Positions 17,723-25,661 are shown, numbered from the stretch's first letter. The stretch: 64,000 nucleotides of DNA from Methyloversatilis discipulorum (GCF_000527135.1 NZ_AZUP01000001.1:2232001-2296000); one strand, 5' to 3'. Numbers and translations are program-made. The notes: generated from the sequence alone by a model not told the origin.

Positions 17723-18109
17723 ATGCCCACGCACGACCTGCCCCACGACTTCGCGCCGAGCAACCGCCGCGATTTTCCCGGCCGCCGCTGGCTGCTGGTT
17801 GCGCTGCGCTCGCTGCATCTGGTCGGCGTCGTGCTGGTGGGCAGCGCACTGCTGACCGGCCACGACGAATACCGCCGCGGCGCCGCCGCGCTGATGCTGG
17901 CGACCGGCCTCGGCCTCTATGGCATCGAGGTGTGGAGCAAGCCGCGCCACGCAGTCGAACTGGCCGGGCTGTTCATTCCGCTCAAACTGCTCGGCGTCGC
18001 CGCAATGATCACGCTGCCGCAGTTCGCCGCCGGCCTGTTCTGGGTGCTGCTGATCGCCTCGTCGGTCGTATCGCACGCGCCGGCGCACTTCCGCCACCTG
18101 CGTTTCTGA
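17723..18109 (+). CDS. small four-helix membrane protein, function unknown
   Basis: A 128-residue hydrophobic protein starting MPTHDLPHDFAPSNRRDF, with an Arg-rich pre-helix segment and about four membrane helices (WLLVALRSLHLVGVVLVG, AALMLATGLGLYGIEVW, LFIPLKLLGVAAMITL, LFWVLLIASSVVS). The C-terminus HAPAHFRHLRF is His-rich. A GTG start at 17705 overlapping the carbonic anhydrase stop (GTGA) is also possible and would suit coupled translation. I do not recognise a named family. The layout and conserved His residues recall small cytochrome-b-like proteins, but this is weak. Confidence 0.65.
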   Translation: MPTHDLPHDFAPSNRRDFPGRRWLLVALRSLHLVGVVLVGSALLTGHDEYRRGAAALMLATGLGLYGIEVWSKPRHAVELAGLFIPLKLLGVAAMITLPQFAAGLFWVLLIASSVVSHAPAHFRHLRF

Positions 18110-18244
18110 CACCGGCCGCTTCGCGAGCAGACCACCCGGCTTCCGGTGGGAGGCCGATCGCGACTGGCGGACCGTGCCTGAGCGTGGGTCACGCCAGCCC
18201 CCCCTGCACGACCTGTCCAGCGCTGAGACGTCGCACGCCCGCGC

Positions 18245-18258
18245 GAGACACCCGTCTC
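18245..18258 (+). promoter_or_regulatory. palindrome GAGAC-N4-GTCTC, candidate enhancer site for a sigma-54 activator
   Basis: GAGACACCCGTCTC is a perfect 5+5 inverted repeat centred about 92 bp before the GG of the -24 element. A further GAGAC half-site lies 20 bp upstream, at 18225. The same palindrome occurs upstream of the second PQQ dehydrogenase operon at 42625-42638. Confidence 0.6.
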
Positions 18259-18341
18259 CGTTGCGACCCCGAAAAGCGGTACACCCGTATCCCGCTGGCG
18301 ATTATCCCGGACCATGCCGGGCGCATTTCCCGGGTTTCCAT

Positions 18342-18356
18342 CGGCACCGATCTTGC
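18342..18356 (+). promoter_or_regulatory. sigma-54 (RpoN) -24/-12 promoter
   Basis: CGGCACCGATCTTGC fits the consensus TGGCAC-N5-TTGC at every defined position except the first, with the required GG-N10-GC spacing. It is 78 bp before the dehydrogenase ATG. Confidence 0.65.
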
Positions 18357-18433
18357 GTCGTCCTGGCACGCAGCGGCAGACCGCCGTTGCGTTCCACAGA
18401 CGAACACAACGAACTCGATTGGAGAGAGGAAAC

Positions 18434-20425
18434 ATGGCGATGCTGAATTCCGCGGGCGCTTTTCCCCGCGCAGCCAGGAAGACACTGTGGCTGTCCATCA
18501 TGCTCGGCGCAGCCCCGCTGGCGATGGCCGCTGCGGGCGACGGCAACTGGACCGAGTACAACGGCGACAAGGCCGGCTCGCGCTATCTGGCCGGCGGCAA
18601 GGTGAACGCACAGAGCGTGAAGTCGATGAAGGTGGCCTGGCGCTGGGCCATGCCGGACAACAAGATATGGCAGGACAACGCCGAACTGCGCACCTGGGTG
18701 AACCAGTCGACGCCGCTGGCGATCGACGGCGTGCTGTACTCCAGCTCGCCGATGGCGATGGTGTCGGCGATCGACGGCAAAACCGGCAAGACCTTGTGGA
18801 CCTACGACCCCAAGGCCTATATCGAAGGCACGCCGCCCAATCTGGGCTTCATCAGCCGCGGCCTGTCCTACTGGGCGAACGGTGAGGACAAGCGCATCCT
18901 GGTCGGCACCGGCGACGGCTACCTGATCGCGCTCAACGCGAAGACCGGCAAGCCGATCGAGTCCTGGGGCGACAAGGGCCGCATCGACATGACCAAGGGC
19001 CTGCGTCGCTTCGTCGACCGTTCGCTCGTTGCCCTCACTTCGCCACCCATCGTGTGCGGCAACACCATCGTGCCCAGTCTGGCTGTGCTCGATTCCTTCG
19101 CCGTCGGTCGCGCGCCGATGAAGAACCATCCGCCGGGCGACATCCAGGCCTTCGACATCCGCAGCGGCAAGCGTGTGTGGCATTTCGAACAGCCGCCGCA
19201 GGAAGGCCAGCCGGGCAACGAAACCTGGGAAGACGGTTCGTGGAAAACCACCGGCTCGGCAAACATGTGGGCGCGCCCGAGCTGCGACGAGGAACTGGGC
19301 CTGGTCTATCTGCCCTTCTCGACGCCGACCAATGACTTCTACGGCGGCCACCGCAAGGGCAACGGCCTGTTCGGCGAGTCGGTGGTGGCGCTCAACGCGA
19401 AGACCGGCAAGATCGCCTGGTACCAGCAGATCGTCCACCACGGCCTGTGGGACTACGACCTGCCGACCGCGCCGAACCTGATGGACCTCACCGTCAACGG
19501 CAAGAAGGTGAAGGCGCTGGCGCAGGTGACCAAACAGGGCTTCGTGTTCACATTCGACCGCAGCACCGGTGCGCCGGTATGGCCGATCACCGAAAAGCCG
19601 GTGCCGCAATCTACGGTGCCGGGCGAACGGTCCTCGCTCACGCAACCTTTCCCCAGCCTGCCCGCGCCCTTCGTGCAGCAGGGCGTCACCGAGGACGACC
19701 TGATCGACCTGACGCCGCAACTGAAGGAAGAGGCGAAGAAAATCCTGTCGCGCTACAACTACGGCCCGCTGTACACGCCGCCGACCATCGACAAGGCCGG
19801 CACGCTGCAGGTGCCGGGCGTACTTGGCGGCGCCAGCTGGGCCGGTGCCGCGCACAACCCGAAGACCAATGTGCTGTACGTGCCGTCCTTCACCATTCCC
19901 TTCGGAATCAAGCTGAAGAAGGAGAACGAAGGCGTGTACGACTACACCGGCACCTGGGCCGGCGTCGGCGGTCCGCAAGGTCTGCCGCTGTTCAAGCCCC
20001 CCTTCTCCACCGTCACCGCGATCGACATGAACACCGGCAAGCACCTGTGGCGCGTGCCGGCCGGCAAGGGCCCGGTCGATCACCCGGCGATCAAGGACCT
20101 GAAGCTGGATCGCGTCGGCGTGCCGCGCGAGAGCTTCATCGCGCTGACCGACGACGTGCTCTTTCTGGCACCGGAAGGTACGAACTCGGTGATCGGCCTG
20201 TCGTCGCGCGGCAATGCGCTGATCACGCAGGCGACCGCGGAAGAGAAGGAACCCTTCCTGTACGCGCACGACGCGCGCACCGGTGACGTGCTCGGCGAAG
20301 TGAAGCTGCCGGGTGCCGCCTTCGGCGCGCTGATGACCTATCGCGCCGGCGGCAAGCAGTACGTCGTGGTGCCGATCGGTGGCGCCGGCCTGCCGGCCGA
20401 GCTGGTGGCCGTCCAGGTCGATTGA
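18434..20425 (+). CDS. periplasmic PQQ-dependent dehydrogenase (glucose-dehydrogenase-like group, soluble)
   Basis: Quinoprotein of 663 residues with a signal peptide (about residues 1-33, ending PLAMAAAG) and an eight-bladed PQQ propeller, without the N-terminal membrane domain of Gcd. The start NWTEYNGDKAGSRYL is typical of the family. HHGLWDYDLPTAPNL (about residue 340) corresponds to the catalytic-Asp stretch HHDLWDMD of membrane glucose dehydrogenase. There is no adjacent Cys-Cys pair of the methanol dehydrogenase type. Substrate cannot be read from sequence; sugar, alcohol or aldehyde oxidation is possible. Electrons should go to the cytochrome c encoded next. RBS GGAGAGAGG precedes the ATG. 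Probably sigma-54 controlled. Confidence 0.85.
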   Translation: MAMLNSAGAFPRAARKTLWLSIMLGAAPLAMAAAGDGNWTEYNGDKAGSRYLAGGKVNAQSVKSMKVAWRWAMPDNKIWQDNAELRTWVNQSTPLAIDGVLYSSSPMAMVSAIDGKTGKTLWTYDPKAYIEGTPPNLGFISRGLSYWANGEDKRILVGTGDGYLIALNAKTGKPIESWGDKGRIDMTKGLRRFVDRSLVALTSPPIVCGNTIVPSLAVLDSFAVGRAPMKNHPPGDIQAFDIRSGKRVWHFEQPPQEGQPGNETWEDGSWKTTGSANMWARPSCDEELGLVYLPFSTPTNDFYGGHRKGNGLFGESVVALNAKTGKIAWYQQIVHHGLWDYDLPTAPNLMDLTVNGKKVKALAQVTKQGFVFTFDRSTGAPVWPITEKPVPQSTVPGERSSLTQPFPSLPAPFVQQGVTEDDLIDLTPQLKEEAKKILSRYNYGPLYTPPTIDKAGTLQVPGVLGGASWAGAAHNPKTNVLYVPSFTIPFGIKLKKENEGVYDYTGTWAGVGGPQGLPLFKPPFSTVTAIDMNTGKHLWRVPAGKGPVDHPAIKDLKLDRVGVPRESFIALTDDVLFLAPEGTNSVIGLSSRGNALITQATAEEKEPFLYAHDARTGDVLGEVKLPGAAFGALMTYRAGGKQYVVVPIGGAGLPAELVAVQVD

Positions 20426-20451
20426 GGCAGGACGCGGCAAGCCTGCGTCCG

Positions 20452-20481
20452 GACCGTGCCGCGCCGACGCGCGGCACGGTC
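20452..20481 (+). other. 13-bp perfect hairpin between dehydrogenase and cytochrome genes
   Basis: GACCGTGCCGCGC and GCGCGGCACGGTC flank a 4-nt loop (CGAC). It lies 26 bp after the dehydrogenase stop and 31 bp before the cytochrome ATG, with no T-run. It could stabilise the upstream mRNA or lower read-through to the cytochrome gene. Confidence 0.55.
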
Positions 20482-20512
20482 ATCAAGAACACGCACTACC
20501 CGGAACGGATCA

Positions 20513-20881
20513 ATGGATATACGGAAACTCACCTTCGCAGCCCTGATGAGCTGCATGGCTTCGGCGATGGCCTTCAACGCCGTACTGCCGGACAAGGCCG
20601 CGGAAGGCGCGGCACCCGCCGGCCCCGCCCCCTTCGACCTCGCCGACCCGGCCCGCATCAAGGCCGGCCAGGGCCGCTTCCAGTCCACCTGCGCCGACTA
20701 CTGCCACGGCCACAAGCCGGCGCTGTTTGTCGACCGCGAGGGGCTGGAAGCGGAATACGTATTCAACACCATCCGCGACGGCGGCAAGGGCGCAACGCCG
20801 ATGCCGCCCTGGGGCGAAGTGTTCACGCAGGAAGAGATCTGGGAACTGGTGGCCTACATCAAGTCCATCGGCAAGTGGTAG
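20513..20881 (+). CDS. monoheme cytochrome c with a CX3CH heme motif
   Basis: A 122-residue exported protein with a signal peptide ending at MASAMAFNA. It has a class I cytochrome fold (DPARIKAGQGRFQSTC at the heme, then the late helix EEIWELVAYIKSIGKW). The heme-binding site reads C-A-D-Y-C-H-G, so three residues, not two, separate the cysteines. The codons are tgc gcc gac tac tgc cac, so this is not a frame error. A Met axial ligand is offered by GATPMPPWG. It is probably the electron acceptor of the PQQ dehydrogenase upstream. Maturation by the standard Ccm system of a CX3CH site is not certain. Confidence 0.85.
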   Translation: MDIRKLTFAALMSCMASAMAFNAVLPDKAAEGAAPAGPAPFDLADPARIKAGQGRFQSTCADYCHGHKPALFVDREGLEAEYVFNTIRDGGKGATPMPPWGEVFTQEEIWELVAYIKSIGKW

Positions 20882-20900
20882 ACCGCCGTCCCCGGGTGCT

Positions 20901-21698
20901 TCAGGCGCGGCGACGGGCCGCCGCCGCGATCACGCCGAGGCCGGCCAGCATCAGCACGACCGCCGACGGCTCCGGCACCGCCGGCAGCGGCGGCAGCTCG
21001 CCGACCTGATCGCCGTCGAGCTCGATGTCGTACAGCCGGATCGACGCCACGCGGCCGTCGGCGAATTCGCCCTGACCGCCGCCCACGAGGTTGTCGGCGA
21101 AGAAGTGGATCAGGCGCGACGGGTTGGCTGCCGCGTAGGCGCTGAAATTCATCGAGGTCGAACTCAGCGTGAACTGGAAGATGCCGTCCATATAGCCGGT
21201 CACCGTGTCGTTGCCGTTGTTGGTCAGCGTGACGCGGTGGTATTCGCCATAGGTGAAGGGCGTCGGGCCGTCGCCGCTGGGCCACACCTCCAGGCGCTGG
21301 CCCGGATCGATGTAGAGCGCGTTGTCGCTCTGCCGGTTGGACACGCCGAAAATGTTCTCCCAGCTCGCCGTGTCGGCTTCGAACTGGAACACGATGTCGA
21401 CGGAATAGGCGTCGTCGGCATCGAGCAGCCCGCTGCTGTCGACGAACAGGCCGGCCTGCTGGCTGGGCGTGGCGTTGCCGTCGAAGCGGTACACCCAGCG
21501 CGATTCGCCGAATACGGTGTCCATCATGAAACCGCTGGTCGCCAGCGGATCGATGACGGACAGTGCAGGCTTTCCGGCTTCATCGGCGGCCAGCGTGTTG
21601 TTGAAGTTCCAGGTCGCCACCGCGGTCGGTGCAGCGGCCTGGGCCAGCGATGCCGCGCTCAGCAGCACGGTCGTCGCGGTCAGGGCAAGCAGTCTCAT
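20901..21698 (-). CDS. PEP-CTERM sorted protein with LamG-like domain
   Basis: Exported protein of 265 residues with an N-terminal signal peptide (MRLLALTATTVLLSAASLAQA). A concanavalin-like LamG/Laminin-G jelly-roll domain follows (ATWNFNNTLAADEAGKPAL, then RLYDIELDGDQVGELP). The C-terminal PEP-CTERM signal is VPEPSAVVLMLAGLG, then a hydrophobic helix and RRRA. PEP-CTERM proteins are cut by an exosortase and linked to exopolysaccharide/floc matrix. The start at MRLL is chosen because AAAGG lies 9 nt upstream; an in-frame upstream Met at 21725 lacks this. It is convergent with the cytochrome gene, 19 bp away. Confidence 0.82.
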   Translation of the reverse strand: MRLLALTATTVLLSAASLAQAAAPTAVATWNFNNTLAADEAGKPALSVIDPLATSGFMMDTVFGESRWVYRFDGNATPSQQAGLFVDSSGLLDADDAYSVDIVFQFEADTASWENIFGVSNRQSDNALYIDPGQRLEVWPSGDGPTPFTYGEYHRVTLTNNGNDTVTGYMDGIFQFTLSSTSMNFSAYAAANPSRLIHFFADNLVGGGQGEFADGRVASIRLYDIELDGDQVGELPPLPAVPEPSAVVLMLAGLGVIAAAARRRA

Positions 21699-21741
21699 TT
21701 CGTCAGCCTTTCGGATATCGGTCACTCGACAGCGGCTGACA

Positions 21742-21756
21742 GCAAAATCGGGGCCA
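21742..21756 (-). promoter_or_regulatory. sigma-54 -24/-12 element upstream of the LamG PEP-CTERM gene
   Basis: On the minus strand the site reads TGGCCCCGATTTTGC, with one mismatch to TGGCAC-N5-TTGC and exact GG-N10-GC spacing. Its GC is 44 bp before the start codon. RpoN control of PEP-CTERM genes with PrsK/PrsR is known in Zoogloea. Confidence 0.6.
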
Positions 21757-21834
21757 TCCAGACAGATCCTTGTTTCTTCGAGGAAATGACAGGCGGGCGT
21801 TGCCGCGGTGTCAGATATGCCGACAGGCAGGCCG

Positions 21835-23292
21835 TCAGGCGTGGTCGAGCAGGCGCGGCGGCGGCGGACATCCGCCCAGCACCCGCTCGATCGCCACGCA
21901 GGTCACCAGCAGCGCTTCGTCCTGCCAGCGTCGGCCGACGCACTGCAAGCCGACCGGCAGGCCGTCCTCGACACCGGCGGGCAGCACGACCACCGGACTG
22001 CCGGTCAGCGAAAACGGCGTCACCATGCCGATGGCACCCTCGACGAAGGGCAGGTGGGCGTCGTCGACCGGAATGTCGGGCGGGCGGCGCCACCACACCA
22101 GTTCGGACTGCGGATAGGCGGTGGTCGGCGCGACCGGGCACAGCCAGATGTCCCAGCTGTCGAGGAAGCTTTCAAGCGCGTGAACCATGCGGTCGCGCCG
22201 GTTCAGCGCACGGTTGTATCGCTGCGCGTCCAGCGCCAGCCCCTGCACGAAGGCGTGCGCGATCGGCTGGTCGCGCGTGACGAAGCGGCCCATCACGGCG
22301 ATCAGCCGACGTGCCAGCGCCGGCATGCCGAGCCCGATCTCGGTGCCGGCGAGCCAGCCGTAGGCCTGCCAGGCCTTGATCACGTCGAAACCTTCCGGGC
22401 AGCGCCGCTCGACGACGCAGCCGGCGGCTTGAAGCGCCGTCACCGTTTGCGCCAGTGCGGCACGCGTGCGGCGGCACAGCGGCAGGCCGCCGAACTCGTC
22501 CCACCACGCGATGCGCAGCGGCCGGGTCAGCGGCGGCGCCGGCTGTATCGGCAGGCGCGGCACTTCGACATCGAGCCCGTCCGGGCCGGCCAGCACCGCC
22601 AGCGCGGTCTGCAGGTCGGCGACTGACGGCGCCAGCGCGCCGAAGGACAGCAGGTGGCGCACGCTGCGCCGTCCGCCCGGCAGATGCGGAATGTGGCCAC
22701 TGCGCGGAATTCGGTTCTCGGTCGCCTTCAGCCCGGCCACGCCGCAGCAGGCAGCGGGTAGGCGGATCGAGCCGCCGATGTCGCTGCCCGGATCGATGTA
22801 CGAAAAGCCCATCGCCACGGCGGCCGCGCTGCCACCGGAACTGCCGCCTGGAGTGAGCGCCAGGTCCCAGGGATTACGCGTGGGGCCGAACAGAGGGCTC
22901 CAGCACTGCGGCGTAGCCGCCAGTTCCGGCAGATTGGTCTTGCCGACCAGCACCGCGCCGGCCGCCTTCAGCCGCGCGACGACGGTCGCGTCGGTCGCGG
23001 GCACGTGCTGCGCCAGCGGCGGATGGCTGGCGGTGGTGCGCAAGCCGGCGGTCTCGAATGCATCCTTCACCGTCATCGGCACGCCGAGCAGCGGCGGCAG
23101 CTCGCCACCTGCCGCACGCCGCGCATCGGCGGCGCGCGCAGCGGCGTATGCGCCGGCCTCGTCCAGTGTGACCACCGCATTGATGTCAGCGTTGTGCCGA
23201 CGGATGCGCGCGAGGCAGACCTCCAGCTCGTCGACGGCCGTGCTGTCGCCGCGTGCGATGCGGGCAGCGACGTCGAGTGCGGAGTCGGTCAT
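21835..23292 (-). CDS. amidase-signature family enzyme
   Basis: Serine hydrolase of 485 residues of the amidase signature family (AmiC/GatA relatives), cleaving amide bonds of small substrates. The Ser-cisSer-Lys triad can be seen: Lys in VLVGKTNLPELA, cis-Ser in GGSSGGSAAAVA and nucleophile Ser in DIGGSIRLPAACCG. The extra Cys pair after the nucleophile and the lack of a gatB/gatC neighbour argue against glutamyl-tRNA amidotransferase. The substrate is unknown. No signal peptide is seen. Confidence 0.88.
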   Translation of the reverse strand: MTDSALDVAARIARGDSTAVDELEVCLARIRRHNADINAVVTLDEAGAYAAARAADARRAAGGELPPLLGVPMTVKDAFETAGLRTTASHPPLAQHVPATDATVVARLKAAGAVLVGKTNLPELAATPQCWSPLFGPTRNPWDLALTPGGSSGGSAAAVAMGFSYIDPGSDIGGSIRLPAACCGVAGLKATENRIPRSGHIPHLPGGRRSVRHLLSFGALAPSVADLQTALAVLAGPDGLDVEVPRLPIQPAPPLTRPLRIAWWDEFGGLPLCRRTRAALAQTVTALQAAGCVVERRCPEGFDVIKAWQAYGWLAGTEIGLGMPALARRLIAVMGRFVTRDQPIAHAFVQGLALDAQRYNRALNRRDRMVHALESFLDSWDIWLCPVAPTTAYPQSELVWWRRPPDIPVDDAHLPFVEGAIGMVTPFSLTGSPVVVLPAGVEDGLPVGLQCVGRRWQDEALLVTCVAIERVLGGCPPPPRLLDHA

Positions 23293-23304
23293 GGCAGGGC
23301 CTGG

Positions 23305-24057
23305 TCAGCGCGCATTCGCGTACGCGATCACATCGCCGACCGAGCGTGCATCCGGCGCGTAGACGCTCATCGCGAAACCGGTCACGCCGAGGAAGAACGC
23401 CGTCAGTGCAAAGGGCAACGCCGTGCGCCGGCAGGCCGTCGCCAGCCAGTGCGGGCGATCGGTCGCCTTCAGGTGACGGTACAACGAGCAGGCGAGCACA
23501 CCATCGAGCAGCAGTTCGGCAAACAGCACCGGCGCGGCATACACGATGTACAGCGACGCCAGCGCCATGCCCAGCAGCAAGGCCAGCACGACGAGCGGAA
23601 TCGCCAGTTCGTCTGCGTCGACGGACGAGCCGGCTTCACGCACGACCGAGGGCAGCGCGTCGTTGTCGATGAGGCTTGACGACGACGCGTCGTCGAAGGA
23701 TCCGCCCGCGCCGCCTCCGCCGAACTTGCCACCGTTGCCGCTGAAACTGGCACCGTCACCGGAACAGGACGATGCGCCGGACAGGTCGGGCACGTCGACA
23801 TAGTCCTCCGTTCGCGTGTGCAGCCACAGCCAGAGCAGCCCCAGAAACACCAGATAGGCAAAGCCGAGCGCCAGCGGATAGCGCAGCGCCATGCTGTCGA
23901 CCCCGGCACGCAACAGCGCAAAGGACGCCACCAGACCGGCCCCATCCGTAAACGCCACGATCACCATCATCTGCAGGCGCGGCCAGGACTCGCTTTCGAT
24001 GCGGTGCTTCAGTCGCGCCAGCAGGACGGAACGGGAGTCGGAGAACTTATGGCGCAT
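23305..24057 (-). CDS. membrane protein with a Gly/Ser-rich central loop, function unknown
   Basis: A 250-residue protein starting MRHKFSDSRSVLLARLKHR, with two membrane helices near the N-terminus, a hydrophilic loop rich in Gly, Ser and Asp (about residues 100-140, with FSGNGGKFGGGGAGGSFDD), then three or four more helices. The loop resembles the GGGG-containing spacer of TPM/YgcG-like proteins, but no family can be named. An alternative Met lies 14 codons upstream (24099); neither start has a clear ribosome site. The gene follows the amidase start by 12 bp on the same strand and may be upstream of it in one transcript. Confidence 0.6.
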   Translation of the reverse strand: MRHKFSDSRSVLLARLKHRIESESWPRLQMMVIVAFTDGAGLVASFALLRAGVDSMALRYPLALGFAYLVFLGLLWLWLHTRTEDYVDVPDLSGASSCSGDGASFSGNGGKFGGGGAGGSFDDASSSSLIDNDALPSVVREAGSSVDADELAIPLVVLALLLGMALASLYIVYAAPVLFAELLLDGVLACSLYRHLKATDRPHWLATACRRTALPFALTAFFLGVTGFAMSVYAPDARSVGDVIAYANAR

Positions 24058-24159
24058 GGCGAAGGTGAAGGCGGGACAGATGCCGTGACGATAGCGCATC
24101 CGGATGGATGATTCCGGAATGGCCGTCGGCCGCCGTGCAGGACGATGTGACCGGCGCCA

Positions 24160-24173
24160 TTGACACCGATCAA
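24160..24173 (+). promoter_or_regulatory. FNR/ANR box upstream of the dksA/traR-like gene
   Basis: TTGACACCGATCAA is a near-perfect FNR/ANR site (TTGAC-N4-ATCAA). Its centre is 41.5 bp before position 24208, the class II spacing, and the gene starts at 24223 behind AAGGAGGA, so the leader would be very short. It lies between divergent genes and might also affect the membrane-protein gene. Confidence 0.55.
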
Positions 24174-24222
24174 CGCCGCGCGCGCGCGCCGGTGACAGCA
24201 TGGATGCAAGGAGGACGACACC

Positions 24223-24612
24223 ATGAGCACCCCGCTTACCCAGGCCGACCGCGAACAGCTGGAACGCCGTCTGCGCGCGCGCCACGACGCACTGACCGCC
24301 CACATCCAGGCACAGCTTGCCGGCCGCACACGGGCCGAACACGCGCGCGAAGTACTGCTGCAGGACGGCGACGACGCGCCACAGCGCAGCGCCGACCGTG
24401 AGATCGATCTGGCGATGACCGATCTCGAAACGGTCGAACTGGCCGCGCTCGACGCCGCGCTGCAGCGTCTGGACGACGGTCACTACGGTACGTGCGCCGA
24501 ATGCGGCACCGACATCCCACTCGCCCGGCTGCAGGCGGAACCGCAGGCCGCGCTGTGCGTCGGCTGTCAGGGCGCCCGCGAACGGGGGCGCCCGCACGCG
24601 GCCAGCCTCTGA
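24223..24612 (+). CDS. DksA/TraR C4 zinc finger family protein
   Basis: Small cytoplasmic regulator-like protein of 129 residues: an N-terminal helical hairpin (REQLERRLRARHDALTAHIQ) and a C-terminal C4 zinc finger (CAEC at about 92-95 and CVGC at about 113-116), with GHYGTCAECGTDIPLARLQA between. DksA/TraR proteins enter the RNA polymerase secondary channel. This one is shorter than DksA, and the hairpin tip has Asp residues (QDGDDAP and IDLAMTDLET), so it is a paralogue rather than housekeeping DksA. A strong Shine-Dalgarno and an FNR-like box precede it, suggesting induction at low oxygen. Confidence 0.85.
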   Translation: MSTPLTQADREQLERRLRARHDALTAHIQAQLAGRTRAEHAREVLLQDGDDAPQRSADREIDLAMTDLETVELAALDAALQRLDDGHYGTCAECGTDIPLARLQAEPQAALCVGCQGARERGRPHAASL

Positions 24613-25079
24613 GGCGCACGCTCTGACCGATGACGGCCGCCCCGTGCGAGCGGCCCTGTCCGCGACGCCGCCGCACGCGCTTCGACGCAGGCGGCCGGCC
24701 TTGATCAAGGCCGCTGTCGGGGTCAGAAGACCCCTCCCACAGAGTCCTGATTCAGGCCCAGGCGCGGACCGAGCGCATCCCCCTGTGGGAGCGGTCTTCT
24801 GACCGCGACGCGGCCTCCGCTGTCCGCGGGCTCCGATACCGGCCATTGTCGGGGTCAGCGGCCCCCTCCCACAGAGTCCTGATTCAGACCCAGGTCGCGG
24901 ATCGGGCGCATCCCCTTGTGGGAGCGGTCTTCTGACCGCGACGCGGCCGCCGCAGCCCACCGGCTTCGATACAGGCCGCGGTCGGGGGCTGAAGTCCCTT
25001 CCCACAGAAGCACCTCCGGACTTGGATTCACCGGCGCCAACCCCATCTGACCGTCGACATCCTTCCGGGGAGCAACACC
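24613..25079. other. gene-free region filled by REP elements
   Basis: No gene is supported in this 467-bp interval. It starts with a 16-bp palindrome GGCCTTGATCAAGGCC (24697-24712), continues with the tandem REP array at 24712-25012, and ends in the trxC leader with the ribosome site GGGGAG. Confidence 0.6.
24712..25012. repeat. tandem array of REP-pair units (about 132-bp period)
   Basis: Two full units and a third cut short repeat with a period of 132-133 bp: TCGGGGTCAG begins at 24717 and 24849, and TCGGGGGCTG at 24982. Each full unit holds two REPs in opposite orientation: TCGGGGTCAGAAGACCCC-TCCCACAG, then about 40 bp later TGTGGGAGCGGTCTTCTGAC-CGCGACGCGG. REP pairs of this layout (REPINs) are spread by RAYT transposases in other genera; no RAYT gene is in this window. 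Confidence 0.8.
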
Positions 25080-25505
25080 ATGCATGTCGTCTGTCCGCAG
25101 TGCAGCGCCACCAACCGCATTCCCGACGAGCGCCTGGGCGACGGCCCGGTCTGCGCGCGCTGCAAGGCGCCGCTGCTCGAAGCTGAGCCATTCGCGCTCG
25201 GCGACGCGAACTTCGACGCCTATGTCGGCCGCACCGAATTGCCGGTCGTTGTCGATTTCTGGGCCGACTGGTGCGGCCCCTGCCGCATGATGGCGCCACA
25301 GTTCGAAGCCGCCGCACGCCAGTTGCCGCAGGTGCGCTTTGCCAAGGTGGATACCGAAGCCGCGCGGCAGACCGCCGCGCGTTTTGCCATCCGCAGCATT
25401 CCGACGCTGATGCTGTTCCGCGACGGCGTCGAAGTCGCCCGACAGGCGGGCGCGATGAGCGCCGCCGACATCGTGCGCTGGGTGCAGTCGCACGCACGCG
25501 GCTAG
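25080..25505 (+). CDS. trxC: thioredoxin 2 (TrxC)
   Basis: Cytoplasmic disulfide reductase of 141 residues with the extra N-terminal zinc-binding part of TrxC: CPQC (about residues 5-8) and CARC (about 25-28). A thioredoxin domain follows with the active site WADWCGPCRMMAP and the cis-Pro stretch RSIPTLMLF. Length matches E. coli TrxC (139). In other bacteria TrxC is linked to oxidative stress. The ATG follows GGGGAGCAACACC. It stands alone between two REP clusters. Confidence 0.95.
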   Translation: MHVVCPQCSATNRIPDERLGDGPVCARCKAPLLEAEPFALGDANFDAYVGRTELPVVVDFWADWCGPCRMMAPQFEAAARQLPQVRFAKVDTEAARQTAARFAIRSIPTLMLFRDGVEVARQAGAMSAADIVRWVQSHARG

Positions 25506-25561
25506 AAGATCACCCGCTCCGGTGCCCGCCTTCCTAAAGGAACGGCGGTCAGGGACTCCGA

Positions 25562-25661
25562 TTCAGGCCGCTATCGCGAGCAAGCTTGCTCCCACAAAGT
25601 GCTCGCTTACTGCCGCCGGGGAGGCGCCGTTTTGTGGGAGCAAGCTTGGTCGCGATGCGGC
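25562..25661. repeat. inverted REP pair (REPIN) downstream of trxC
   Basis: Two REPs face each other: TCGCGAGCAAGCTTGCTCCC-ACAAA (25573-25597) and TTTTGTGGGAGCAAGCTTGG-TCGCGATGCGG (25630-25660). The stem sequence differs from the 24.7-kb array (GCAAGC instead of GCGGTC), but the flanks GTGGGAG and CGCGA are the same. Confidence 0.75.

Larger units (their letters stand above)
18110..18433 (+). other. gene-free region holding the promoter of the PQQ dehydrogenase operon
   Basis: A 324-bp interval with no credible gene. It carries a candidate enhancer site (GAGAC half at 18225-18229 and the palindrome at 18245-18258) and a sigma-54-type element at 18342-18356, described separately. Nothing else is recognised. 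Confidence 0.6.

Noticed and set aside
18361..18378. TGGCACGCAGCGGCA as a second -24 element before the PQQ dehydrogenase
   Set aside because: The -12 position is CA, not GC, with the required spacing. The site at 18342-18356 is clearly better.
24697..24712. GGCCTTGATCAAGGCC as an FNR box
   Set aside because: The TTGA and TCAA halves are fused without the 4-bp spacer, so FNR could not bind; it is a simple palindrome at the edge of the REP array.
24712..25012. The repeat array as a CRISPR
   Set aside because: Repeats are REP palindromes with conserved spacers and a 132-bp period. CRISPR has short repeats, unique 30-40-bp spacers and cas genes, none of which are present.
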